Shown here: in pieces, positions 17,546-25,752 of the stretch
Position numbering within the stretch: the stretch's first letter is position 1
Layout: each line of letters opens with the position of its first letter
Assembly (NCBI GenBank): GCA_017539425.1
Contig: JAFYHA010000096.1
Location: 1 to 36,343, forward strand
Direction of reading: 5' to 3'
Length of the DNA: 36,343 nt
Source of the DNA: Clostridia bacterium
GTDB lineage: Bacteria; Bacillota; Clostridia; Oscillospirales; CAG-272
The notes under the pieces: model-generated
Seen by the model: only the letters and a program-made list of their open reading frames with translations
Databases searched by the model: none
Told to the model about the DNA's origin: nothing
Program-made: the position numbers and the translations under genes

Positions 17546-18832
17546 ATGAATATCTATAAGACCGGCGACGGAAGCGTAGCCGGACTGTATACCCTTTTAG
17601 AAGACCGGGCCGCCAAGACCGGAGCCGGCATCACGGAAAAAGTGGCCGCCGTACTGGAGGAGGTCCGCACCCGCGGTGACGAAGCCCTCTACGGCTACAG
17701 CGAACGCTTCGACGGATTCCGTCCGGACACTCTGGAAATGACCCCGGAGCAGATCCGGAAAAGCATTGCGAAAGTCGCCCCCGAAATGTACGCGACCCTG
17801 GAGCGCGCCGCGGCCAACATCCGCGCCTATCATGAAAAGCAGCTTTCCACGGGCTATGAGATGTCGGAGAACGGCAAGACGCTGGGCCGGATCGTCCGCC
17901 CCCTGTCCCGGGTCGGGGTCTACGTGCCCGGCGGGACGGCCGCCTACCCCTCCACCGTATTGATGAACTGCATCCCCGCCTCGGTAGCGGGCGTGCCGGA
18001 GATCATCCTGGTCACGCCGCCCAAGGCCGAAGGCGTGAACCCCTGCGTGGTCGCGGCCGCCGTGCTGGCCGGGGTCACCCGGATCTTCACCGTTGGCGGA
18101 GCCCAGGCCGTGGCCGCACTGGCCTACGGAACGCAGTCCGTGCCCCGGGTGGACAAGATCGTCGGTCCGGGCAATATGTTCGTGGCCGAAGCCAAGAGGC
18201 AGGTGTTCGGACATGTGGACATCGATATGATCGCGGGTCCGTCCGAGGTTTGCGTCATCGCGGACGGTTCGGTCTCCGAATCCTACGCTGCAGCTGATTT
18301 TTTGTCTCAATTGGAACATGATCGGGCCGCATCCGCGACTCTGATCACTCCGGACGCAGGTTACGCGGAACGAGTCGGAAAGGAGATCGACCGCCAGCTC
18401 GCGGCCCTTCCGAGATGCGAGATCGCTTCCGCGTCCTACCGGGACTACAGCGCGGTCGTCCTGTGCCGGGACCTGGATGAAGCCGTCCGGGTGGCCAACC
18501 GGATCGCGCCCGAGCATCTGGAAATCCTGACAAAGGATCCCTTCCCGCTCCTGGACAAGGTCGAGAACGCCGGAAGCATCTTTCTCGGCGCATACTCTCC
18601 GGAACCGATGGGCGACTATTTTGCGGGCACCAACCACGTGCTTCCCACCAGCGGGACCGCCCGGTTCTCCTCCCCGCTGTCGGTGGACGATTTCATCAAG
18701 AAGATGAGCTATCTGTCCTATACGCGGGAAGCCTTCCTGAAAGAGGCTGACGACGTCATCCGGTTCGCCGGGGCCGAAGGCCTGGAAGCGCATGCCAATT
18801 CGGTGCGGATCCGGAAGGAGAGCAGACCGTGA
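17546..18832 (+). CDS. hisD: Histidinol dehydrogenase
   Basis: Catalyses the last two steps, L-histidinol to L-histidinal to L-histidine, with two NAD and a catalytic zinc. It is 428 residues, full length. The family core is readable: RVGVYVPGGTAAYPSTVLM, the GGAQAVAALAYGT stretch, KIVGPGNMFVAEAK, the zinc-associated LSQLEHDRAASA and the catalytic APEHLE. The C-terminal MGDYFAGTNHVLPT binds the substrate. The gene starts at ATG with an AGAAGGA site and overlaps hisC by 4 bases (GTGA). Confidence 0.97.
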   Translation: MNIYKTGDGSVAGLYTLLEDRAAKTGAGITEKVAAVLEEVRTRGDEALYGYSERFDGFRPDTLEMTPEQIRKSIAKVAPEMYATLERAAANIRAYHEKQLSTGYEMSENGKTLGRIVRPLSRVGVYVPGGTAAYPSTVLMNCIPASVAGVPEIILVTPPKAEGVNPCVVAAAVLAGVTRIFTVGGAQAVAALAYGTQSVPRVDKIVGPGNMFVAEAKRQVFGHVDIDMIAGPSEVCVIADGSVSESYAAADFLSQLEHDRAASATLITPDAGYAERVGKEIDRQLAALPRCEIASASYRDYSAVVLCRDLDEAVRVANRIAPEHLEILTKDPFPLLDKVENAGSIFLGAYSPEPMGDYFAGTNHVLPTSGTARFSSPLSVDDFIKKMSYLSYTREAFLKEADDVIRFAGAEGLEAHANSVRIRKESRP

Positions 18833-19875
18833 CGTCCTATCTGTCCAAGAAAATGCAGGGCAAGACGCCCTACCAGCCGATCGAGGGCTCGTTTCCGGTC
18901 CGAATGGACGCCAACGAAAGTCCCTACGGACTTCCCGATGCCCTGAAAGCCGAATTCGCGGAAGCCGTCGTGAACCTGGAGTTCAACCGGTATCCGGATC
19001 CGGCTTCCCTGTCCTTGCGGAAGGCCTTTGCCGGACGGTACGGAGTCGATCCGGAACACGTGGTCGCCGGGAACGGTTCGGATGAGCTGATCAACCTGAT
19101 CATGACGGCCCTTTTGGACAAGGGAGACCGGCTGGCGGTCGCCCTTCCCGAGTTCTCCATGTACGCATTCTATGCCGAGCTCTCCGAGAACACCGTCTGT
19201 TTCTGCCCCAAGACCGAGCACTATGCCCTTGCGGACCTGTCCGCTTTCGTGAAGAAGAACGGCTGCCGGGCGGTGATCCTGTCCAACCCATGCAACCCGA
19301 CCGGCCAGGGATTTGCCCGCGGGGAGGTCATGGAGTTCGTCCGGTCCACACCGGCTCTATGCATCCTGGATGAAGCCTATATGGATTTCTGGACCGAATC
19401 CGTACTGGATCTTGCCGACAAGGAACCCAATCTGATCGTGCTCCGCACGCTCTCCAAAGCCTACGGTTCCGCCGGTATCCGGGTCGGATTCGCGACCGGC
19501 ACTCCGGAACTGATCCGGGCCCTGCACGTGGCAAGAAGCCCGTACAACGTCAACAGCCTGTCCCAGTGGCTCGGGACCCGGATCCTGGAATCCGCGGACC
19601 TGACCAACCGGGGTCCGGAACTGGCCAGAGCCGCGCAGACGATGCGAGAACGTCTGATCGGGCTGATGCCTCACGCGACCGTATGGCCGACGCGGACCAA
19701 TTTCGTATTCATCAGGACGGACAAAGCGTCCTTCGTATTTGAACAGCTTCTGTCGCGCGGCATCGCCGTGCGGTGCTTCGGAAGCGACCATCTCAGGATC
19801 TCCGTCTCCACTCCGGAAGACAACGGGAAGCTGTACGAGGCTCTCGGAGAGATCGGAAAGGACATTGAACTATGA
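18829..19875 (+). CDS. hisC: Histidinol-phosphate aminotransferase
   Basis: A 348-residue PLP enzyme of fold type I converting imidazole-acetol phosphate to histidinol phosphate with glutamate. The PLP lysine is K210 in LRTLSKAYGSAGIRVGF. Other family residues are N in SNPCNPTGQG, D/Y in ILDEAYMDF and the substrate-binding NESPYG near the start. It begins with GTG overlapping the hisD TGA, and AAGGAG lies about 8 bases upstream. Its stop overlaps the hisB ATG. Confidence 0.95.
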   Translation: MTSYLSKKMQGKTPYQPIEGSFPVRMDANESPYGLPDALKAEFAEAVVNLEFNRYPDPASLSLRKAFAGRYGVDPEHVVAGNGSDELINLIMTALLDKGDRLAVALPEFSMYAFYAELSENTVCFCPKTEHYALADLSAFVKKNGCRAVILSNPCNPTGQGFARGEVMEFVRSTPALCILDEAYMDFWTESVLDLADKEPNLIVLRTLSKAYGSAGIRVGFATGTPELIRALHVARSPYNVNSLSQWLGTRILESADLTNRGPELARAAQTMRERLIGLMPHATVWPTRTNFVFIRTDKASFVFEQLLSRGIAVRCFGSDHLRISVSTPEDNGKLYEALGEIGKDIEL

Positions 19876-20462
19876 GAACGACGACCGTGGAAAGGAACAC
19901 CAAGGAGACCAAGATCCGCCTGACGCTCTCGATCCTCTCCCCCGAAGAGAACGGATCCTTCAAGGGCAGCTGCGGGGTCGGCTTCTTCGACCACATGCTG
20001 GACGCCATCTGCGTGCACGGCAAGTTTGCCATGGACCTGGAGATGACGGGAGACCTGAACGTAGACACCCACCACAGTCTGGAAGACCTGGGCATCGTAT
20101 TGGGAAAAGCCTTCTACGAACTCACCAGAGGCCAGGCCCTTAGCCGGTTCGGGACGGCCTTCATTCCCATGGACGAAGCTCTGTCCCGGTGCGTCCTGGA
20201 CATTTCCGGACGTCCCTATCTGGTGTTCGACGCCACATTCAGCTCTCCTTATATCGGTGCGATGGAGACCTGTATGTTCCGGGAATTCTTCTATGCCTTT
20301 GCCATCCACGCCGCCGTGACGCTGCACCTGAGCGTGCTCTACGGCGACAACGACCATCACAAGGCCGAATCCCTGTGCAAGGCGTTCGCCTATGCGCTCC
20401 GGCAGGCCTGCGCGCCGGTATCCGGAGCCGTCCTGTCCACAAAAGGAACTCTTGAGAAATGA
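19872..20462 (+). CDS. hisB: Imidazoleglycerol-phosphate dehydratase
   Basis: A monofunctional dehydratase of 196 residues. The histidine-rich manganese motifs are all visible: GFFDHMLD, THHSLEDLGIVLG, HAAVTLHL and DNDHHKAESLCKAFAYAL. There is no fused histidinol-phosphate phosphatase domain. That step must be provided from elsewhere in the genome, because no phosphatase of that kind is encoded in this operon. The start ATG overlaps the hisC stop (ATGA) and the stop overlaps the hisH start in the same way. Confidence 0.96.
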   Translation: MRTTTVERNTKETKIRLTLSILSPEENGSFKGSCGVGFFDHMLDAICVHGKFAMDLEMTGDLNVDTHHSLEDLGIVLGKAFYELTRGQALSRFGTAFIPMDEALSRCVLDISGRPYLVFDATFSSPYIGAMETCMFREFFYAFAIHAAVTLHLSVLYGDNDHHKAESLCKAFAYALRQACAPVSGAVLSTKGTLEK

Positions 20463-21088
20463 TCGGTGTGATGGATTACGGGATGGGCAACCTGCATTCC
20501 GTGTGCAATGCCCTGCACCATATCGGCGTACCCTGTGAGATCTTCCGGGATCCGGACATGTGCGGAACGTATACCGGTCTGATCCTGCCCGGCGTAGGCG
20601 CCTTTCCGGACGCCATGCGCGCCCTGGAGGCCTCGGGCTTGGCGGACCGCGTCCGGACATGTGCCGGGGCCGGACAGCCCCTTCTCGGTATCTGCCTGGG
20701 CATGCAGCTCCTGTTTGAGGAGAGCACCGAATTCGGAACGACCAAGGGCCTGGGACTGATTCCGGGCCGGGTCACCAGGATCCGGGCGCCCGGGCTGAAG
20801 ATCCCCCATATGGGCTGGAACAGCCTGCACGTCTGGACTCCGGACGATCCTCTGGCTTCCCACATCCGGGAGGGTGACTACGTTTATTTTGTCCACTCCT
20901 ACAAGGCCGAGACCGGAACGGAGAATCTGGTCGCCTCGACCGAGTATGGTGAACGGATCCCCGCGCTGGTCCGGACCCCCGGACTGCCGGTATACGGCGC
21001 CCAGTTCCATCCCGAAAAGAGCCATGAGACCGGGCTCGGCATACTCAAGGATTTCACAAGTTTGTGCGGGGAGGTCCCGAACCCATGA
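20459..21088 (+). CDS. hisH: Imidazole glycerol phosphate synthase, glutamine amidotransferase subunit
   Basis: A class I glutamine amidotransferase of 209 residues that feeds ammonia to HisF. The nucleophile C79 lies in LLGICLGMQLLFE, and the catalytic His-Glu pair is in YGAQFHPEKSHETG. The GVMDYGMGNLHSV start and LPGVGAFPDAM are typical. ATGA overlaps link it to hisB upstream and hisA downstream, so expression of the three is coupled. Confidence 0.97.
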   Translation: MIGVMDYGMGNLHSVCNALHHIGVPCEIFRDPDMCGTYTGLILPGVGAFPDAMRALEASGLADRVRTCAGAGQPLLGICLGMQLLFEESTEFGTTKGLGLIPGRVTRIRAPGLKIPHMGWNSLHVWTPDDPLASHIREGDYVYFVHSYKAETGTENLVASTEYGERIPALVRTPGLPVYGAQFHPEKSHETGLGILKDFTSLCGEVPNP

Positions 21089-21819
21089 TTCTCTTTCCTG
21101 CCATTGATCTTCTGGACGGACAGTGCGTCCGTCTGTATCAGGGCGATTACGCCAAGGCGTCCACGGTGGCCGGCGATGCGCTTGAGACCGCGCGCCGCTT
21201 CCGGGAGGCCGGTGCCACCCATCTTCACGTCGTGGACCTGAACGGAGCCCGTGAAGGGTGTCCCTCCGCGCAGAACCGGAAGATCCTGGAACGGATCTCC
21301 GCAGAGCTGGACCTGCATATCGAACTGGGCGGCGGCATCCGGACCCTGGATGCCATCCGGGAGGCCCTGTCCTCCGGAGTCCGGGAAGTCATCCTGGGAT
21401 CCGCGGCCACGGACCCGGACTTCCTGGCCTCTGCCCTGTCCTCTTTTCCCGGAAGGATCGTCGTCGGAATCGACGCCCGGGACGGGTACGTGGCCACGGC
21501 GGGCTGGACCGACCTGACCGGGATCCACTATCTGGATTTTGCCAATACGGTTGCCGGTGCCGGCGTCCGCCGGGTCATCTTCACGGACATCAGCCGGGAC
21601 GGAACGCTGAACGGTCCGAACCTGGACATGCTGGCGCAGCTGCAGACGGTCCGGAAACTGCAGATCACAGCCTCCGGAGGCATCCGTACGCTTTCGGATA
21701 TTGAACAACTGTCCTCGATGGGACTCTACGGAGCCATCTGCGGAAAATCCCTGTATGCCGGCACGCTGGATCTGCGGGCCGCGATCCAGGCCGTCAAGGA
21801 GTCATGCGATGCTGGCTAA
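21085..21819 (+). CDS. hisA: ProFAR isomerase
   Basis: A (beta/alpha)8 barrel enzyme of 244 residues opening the ribose ring of ProFAR to PRFAR. The catalytic aspartate D8 lies in PAIDLLDG, and the second acid is in [10 protein letters not shown]. The [12 protein letters not shown] and [14 protein letters not shown] phosphate-binding elements are clear. The frame opens at a GTG (21064), but ATG at 21085 overlapping the hisH stop matches the family start and has GGGAGG about 11 bases upstream. It overlaps hisF by 11 bases. Confidence 0.96.
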   Translation: MILFPAIDLLDGQCVRLYQGDYAKASTVAGDALETARRFREAGATHLHVVDLNGAREGCPSAQNRKILERISAELDLHIELGGGIRTLDAIREALSSGVREVILGSAATDPDFLASALSSFPGRIVVGIDARDGYVATAGWTDLTGIHYLDFANTVAGAGVRRVIFTDISRDGTLNGPNLDMLAQLQTVRKLQITASGGIRTLSDIEQLSSMGLYGAICGKSLYAGTLDLRAAIQAVKESCDAG

Positions 21820-22573
21820 ACGGATCATTCCCTGCCTGGACGTCAAGGACGGACGGGTCGTCAAGGGCGTTCATTTCGTCGACCTGCGGGATGCGGGCGA
21901 CATCGTGGACAACGCCCGCTATTACAATCAGGAAGGCGCCGACGAGGTCTGCTTCCTGGACATTACGGCCACCCATGAGGGCCGGAAGACATTTGCCGAC
22001 CAGGTGGAACGGGCCGCCCGCGAACTGTTTGTCCCGCTGACGGTCGGAGGAGGTATCGGAAGCATCGAGGAATTCCGGACCATGCTTCTGGCCGGTTCGG
22101 ACAAGGTCTCCATAAACTCAGCAGCCGTCCGTGACCCGGACCTGATCACCCGCGCCGCGGAACGGTTCGGGTCCCAGTGCGTGGTCGTGGCGATCGACGC
22201 CCGCCGGGTTTCCGCTCCGGACGGTTCGGTCTCCTTCCACGTCTATGTCCGGGGCGGACGGGAGGATACGGGGATCGACGCGCTTTGGTGGGCGGAAGAG
22301 GCCGAAAGACGCGGAGCCGGCGAGATCCTCCTGACCAGCATGGATACGGACGGAACCCGGAACGGTTTCGATCTGGAACTCCTGCACGAGGTCTGCAGGC
22401 GCTGCTCGATCCCGGTCATCGCGTCCGGAGGGGCCGGTTCGCCCGAGCACTTCTACGAAGCCTTCGAAGCCGGTGCCGACGCGGCGCTGGCCGCTTCCCT
22501 GTTCCATTACCGGGAACTCTCCATCGGAGACCTGAAACAGTATTTACGGAATCGAGGTGTATCCGTACGATGA
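21809..22573 (+). CDS. hisF: Imidazole glycerol phosphate synthase, cyclase subunit
   Basis: A 254-residue (beta/alpha)8 barrel subunit that uses HisH-derived ammonia to make imidazoleglycerol phosphate and AICAR. The start [19 protein letters not shown] contains the catalytic D11. The second aspartate is in [10 protein letters not shown]. Phosphate sites TVGGGIGS and [11 protein letters not shown] are intact. ATG at 21809 lies within the end of hisA with AAGGAG upstream. Its stop overlaps the hisI start. Confidence 0.97.
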   Translation: MLAKRIIPCLDVKDGRVVKGVHFVDLRDAGDIVDNARYYNQEGADEVCFLDITATHEGRKTFADQVERAARELFVPLTVGGGIGSIEEFRTMLLAGSDKVSINSAAVRDPDLITRAAERFGSQCVVVAIDARRVSAPDGSVSFHVYVRGGREDTGIDALWWAEEAERRGAGEILLTSMDTDGTRNGFDLELLHEVCRRCSIPVIASGGAGSPEHFYEAFEAGADAALAASLFHYRELSIGDLKQYLRNRGVSVR

Positions 22574-22935
22574 GCCTACAGGAACAAAAACCGGAAGACA
22601 ACTACCGGGAATGGTTTGACAGAGCTCCGCTGATCCCCGCGATCCTGCAGGAGGAATCGACCGGAGAGGTCCTGATGCTGGCCTACATGAACCTGGAGTC
22701 CTTTGAAAGGACCCTGCAGAGCGGAAAGTGCACGTTCTGGAGCCGTAGCCGGCAGGCCTTGTGGTGCAAGGGCGAGACGTCCGGTCATTACCAGTACGTC
22801 CGCAGGATCCTTTACGACTGCGACTGCGATACGCTTCTGATCCTGGTCAGCAGTGCCGGACCGGCCTGCCATACCGGACACAAGAGCTGCTTTTACCGGG
22901 AATATCCCTATATCCCGAAAGATAACAATACCTAA
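22570..22935 (+). CDS. hisI: Phosphoribosyl-AMP cyclohydrolase
   Basis: A monofunctional HisI of 121 residues that opens the adenine ring of PR-AMP. The zinc and magnesium ligands are in [10 protein letters not shown] and [13 protein letters not shown], and the conserved [20 protein letters not shown] block is intact. The HisE domain commonly fused at the C-terminus is absent; it is encoded separately at 25327-25659. ATG overlaps the hisF stop. The TAA stop overlaps the start of an AAAGGAGG sequence belonging to the next leader. Confidence 0.96.
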   Translation: MSLQEQKPEDNYREWFDRAPLIPAILQEESTGEVLMLAYMNLESFERTLQSGKCTFWSRSRQALWCKGETSGHYQYVRRILYDCDCDTLLILVSSAGPACHTGHKSCFYREYPYIPKDNNT

Positions 22936-22989
22936 AGGAGGTGGCATCCCCTCCCGTGAATCCCGTCACGGGTGCAGGTGCCTGTTGAG
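22934..22989 (+). promoter_or_regulatory. Structured leader with possible 10-codon ORF before the membrane protein
   Basis: AAAGGAGG (22934-22941) can pair with CCTCC (22951-22955), hiding the ribosome site. A second stem, CCCGTGA with TCACGGG around ATCCCG, follows at 22953-22972. A GTG at 22956 could start a 10-codon peptide MNPVTGAGAC ending in TGA at 22986-22988, one base before the ATG of the next gene. The arrangement suggests leader-dependent or coupled translation of the downstream gene. Confidence 0.4.
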
Positions 22990-25194
22990 ATGAAGTTTTT
23001 GAAAACGTTCCTTTCCGTCCTGCTGGTGGTCAGCATTCTGGCCACGCCTGTCTACGCGGCCCCGAAACGGGTCAAATACGTAAGCGACGTCGTGATCGCG
23101 TACGGCGATACCAAGGAAGACGCGATCGCCTGGCTGAGAAGCGCCGGCTATACGGAATACCTGAATGCGGATCTGAACAAGAACTCGGAATCCATGTATG
23201 ACGATGCCCGCGCGGTGGTCCTGGGCTATAAGACCACATACAACGCCGACGAGGCGATCACCGATCTGGCGCTCATGAACATGGAGGGCGGCTACAGTTA
23301 CACGTCCTATACGGATATGCTGGCCAAGAAGAAACTGGAAATTGCGGATTTTGTCACGGATTTCTCCGTTGCCCTTCAGGAATACAGACAGAACTACGCC
23401 GCCGGCAACAAGCGGGCCGTCGCGGCTTATCAGCTCCTCAATGAATTCATCGACGACGATACGGGCAAGACGTTCGGAGACCTGCTCCTGAACCCGCTGA
23501 AAGAGGAGATGAGCCAGGACGAATACAATGCGCTCTCTCCCGAGCAGCGCAAGGACCACGGCGATTTCACGACGATCTTCCTTCAGGGCAACGCCCTGGC
23601 CGTCATGTCGATCGAACGGATCGTGTCCATGGCTGCCGATACGGCCTCCGACACATGGCTGGACCGCTTGTCCAAGCTGGGCCCGGACGGTCTGCTTGAC
23701 CAGTACGTCGACAAGGGCTTTTCCATAAAAGACGCCCTGCGGGAGATCACACTCGACTACAGCGAACAGGCGGACATCCTGCTTTCGATGTGGGATGATC
23801 TGCAAAGCCTTCTGACTATGTATGTGAATACCCGCCTGACCCCAGACTCTTCCGAGGAAGAGATCCGGAACTACTTTACCAAGCACGTCGAGCTGGATAT
23901 CGGAGACTGGTCTTACGCGGCTTCCGTCTATGAAGGTCTGAAGCAGATGCCCTACGGCGAGGACGAAACGCTCCTGGATCTGTTTACGATGCCTAAGGAG
24001 GATCTGGCCGACGAGGATTATGACCAGCTGTGCGTCATCGCCTCCGTCCTGTCCCCCGGTCAGACGGCCACTCTCGAATTCGTACCGCTCGCACAGATGC
24101 TCAACATCGGTATCGTCGGCAACGACGCCGAAGCCTGGACAAGAGCCGCGAAGGAAGCACTGGCCGTTGCCGATTCCGTGTCCGAGGACGAAGGGATGGG
24201 CGCCGGTTCGGCAGAACCGCTCAGCGTGTACAACGGAGTCGACAGATCGCTGTATGAAGGAGACATCGCTCTCACGAACGACGCCCTGCGCAAAGAGGCC
24301 AAATCCAACAAAGGATTCTATGAAGGCACGGTGTTTGGCGTCAACGTCGTCAAGCTGCGCAACATCATCTTTGCCATCGGCATCGGCTGTGCCGTCGCCG
24401 CGCTCATCATCAAGCATTATTCCATTCCCATGGTCCTGGCCAGACCGGAGAAAATCATCCATATCTTCGACGGCTATCATCTGTGGATCGACCAGAAATA
24501 CATGACGGCCGACAAGCTGAGAAATGTGACCAAGTTCTTTACGATCGCTTCCGTCATCATGTGCGCGGCCGGCCTGATCATCACCGTCTATGACCTGATC
24601 GAGTCCTATTCGACCGAGTATGTCCCGATCCCCGACCGGATCGTGGACGAAGTGCCCGTGGAAGGCACCGACGAGACCCGTTACGTGTATTACAAGGTCG
24701 TGCCCTGCAACCGCCAGTACTACTATGACCACGATCCGGGCACGAGTCTTTCCGATCAGGAAAAGATCATGGCCAAACTCGGAAACGACAATGATATGCA
24801 TGCCGATCTCGGAAAAGTCTGGCTGTCCCTCTACTATACGAAAGACAAGGACGCAGGCAAGCCGATCACAGCCGATTTTGTGGTCAGCAAGTCCAACAAC
24901 GTCATCGGATACAAGGCACTTCATCTGTTCGGCCAGGCTGACGCGGTCAATCTCAGTGATTCCCAGTGGTGCTATACGGATGAGATGCTGAAGAACATCT
25001 TCTCCGACAAGGCGGATTCGATTTTCGTATTCTACGGAGTGAGCTCGGGTTCTCCCCTGACATCCTCAACGTTCTCGACCGGAATCATCGCGCTGTACAT
25101 CGGCGGCGGTCTGATCGTAGGAGCCTGCGCAGGCGTGGCCGTGACCATGGCCGTAACCAAATCCAGAAAGAAAGAAAACGGAGTGGAAACGTAA
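22990..25194 (+). CDS. Unknown secreted/membrane protein between hisI and hisE
   Basis: A 734-residue protein not recognised. It starts with a clear signal peptide (KFLKTFLSVLLVVSIL, cleavage after TPVYA). A long extracytoplasmic helical region (about 24-450) follows, then two hydrophobic segments near 452-474 and 514-536. A second extracytoplasmic region rich in tyrosine and aspartate comes next, and then a glycine-rich membrane segment at about 696-722 closing with a basic KSRKKENG tail. Upstream in-frame GTG codons at 22972 and 22978 exist, but ATG 22990 gives the proper signal peptide. It sits inside the his transcript, yet nothing in it suggests a histidine-pathway enzyme. Transport, sensing or envelope structure are all possible. 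Confidence 0.75.
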   Translation: MKFLKTFLSVLLVVSILATPVYAAPKRVKYVSDVVIAYGDTKEDAIAWLRSAGYTEYLNADLNKNSESMYDDARAVVLGYKTTYNADEAITDLALMNMEGGYSYTSYTDMLAKKKLEIADFVTDFSVALQEYRQNYAAGNKRAVAAYQLLNEFIDDDTGKTFGDLLLNPLKEEMSQDEYNALSPEQRKDHGDFTTIFLQGNALAVMSIERIVSMAADTASDTWLDRLSKLGPDGLLDQYVDKGFSIKDALREITLDYSEQADILLSMWDDLQSLLTMYVNTRLTPDSSEEEIRNYFTKHVELDIGDWSYAASVYEGLKQMPYGEDETLLDLFTMPKEDLADEDYDQLCVIASVLSPGQTATLEFVPLAQMLNIGIVGNDAEAWTRAAKEALAVADSVSEDEGMGAGSAEPLSVYNGVDRSLYEGDIALTNDALRKEAKSNKGFYEGTVFGVNVVKLRNIIFAIGIGCAVAALIIKHYSIPMVLARPEKIIHIFDGYHLWIDQKYMTADKLRNVTKFFTIASVIMCAAGLIITVYDLIESYSTEYVPIPDRIVDEVPVEGTDETRYVYYKVVPCNRQYYYDHDPGTSLSDQEKIMAKLGNDNDMHADLGKVWLSLYYTKDKDAGKPITADFVVSKSNNVIGYKALHLFGQADAVNLSDSQWCYTDEMLKNIFSDKADSIFVFYGVSSGSPLTSSTFSTGIIALYIGGGLIVGACAGVAVTMAVTKSRKKENGVET

Positions 25195-25250
25195 CAGCCT
25201 CCAACCCGCTGCGCGCCGTTCCCTCCCCTAAACTAATCACCCACATTTGC

Positions 25251-25326
25251 GGAAAGGAGCAGGCAAGAAAGAAACCGGCCTCCGGAAGAGCCGGAGCCCG
25301 GGGCAATCTTGCCGATATCGATCATC
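25251..25326 (+). promoter_or_regulatory. Structured leader of hisE
   Basis: GGAAAGGAG (25251-25259) is followed by a stem CTCCGG (25280-25285) with CCGGAG (25291-25296), then a small GGCAA/TTGCC stem near 25302-25313, before the ATG at 25327. There is no ribosome site at normal distance from that ATG, and an in-frame TTG at 25309 has none either. The remainder of the 132-base gap after the membrane protein shows no promoter of good quality. Confidence 0.35.
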
Positions 25327-25659
25327 ATGCGTAAAAACGAAACCCTGGAAGACCTGTACGCGGTCGTTGCCGACCGGAAAGTCAACCCCCAGGAAGGTTC
25401 CTATACCTGCTATCTGTTCGACAAGGGCCTGGACAAGATCCTGAAGAAAATCGGAGAGGAATCCGCGGAGACCATCATCGCCGCCAAGAACGAGGACTCC
25501 GAGGCACTGTGCGGAGAGGTCTGCGATCTGATCTATCATCTGGTCGTGATGTGTGTCGAGAAGGGACTGCCCATCTCCGCCGTCATGGACGAGCTGGATG
25601 CCCGCTCGCAGAAGATAGGCAACCTGAAGGTCATGAAACAAGTGGACAGGAATACGTAA
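25327..25659 (+). CDS. hisE: Phosphoribosyl-ATP pyrophosphatase
   Basis: A 110-residue all-alpha MazG-like pyrophosphatase that removes pyrophosphate from PR-ATP, the second histidine step. The core KKIGEESAETIIAAKNEDSEALCGEVCDLIYHL holds the magnesium-binding E-E-E-D set typical of HisE. ATG at 25327 gives MRKNETLEDLYAVV, which matches the family start; TTG at 25309 would add six residues. It completes the operon but is separated from hisI by 2.2 kb of membrane protein gene. It ends at a convergent terminator. Confidence 0.94.
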   Translation: MRKNETLEDLYAVVADRKVNPQEGSYTCYLFDKGLDKILKKIGEESAETIIAAKNEDSEALCGEVCDLIYHLVVMCVEKGLPISAVMDELDARSQKIGNLKVMKQVDRNT

Positions 25660-25682
25660 CCTGCCCACCGGATCCGTGAAAA

Positions 25683-25723
25683 GGCACGGCCGCAACCGGG
25701 ACTGTTTCCTGTGCGGCCGTGCC
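25683..25723. terminator. Terminator between convergent hisE and surface protein gene
   Basis: A 12-bp perfect stem, GGCACGGCCGCA (25683-25694) with TGCGGCCGTGCC (25712-25723), and a 17-base loop. The T-run after it is poor (TATTGCTATTGCGTTTG), but the place between two convergent genes fits transcription termination from both sides. Confidence 0.7.
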
Positions 25724-25752
25724 TATTGCTATTGCGTTTGTTGAATCGCGGA

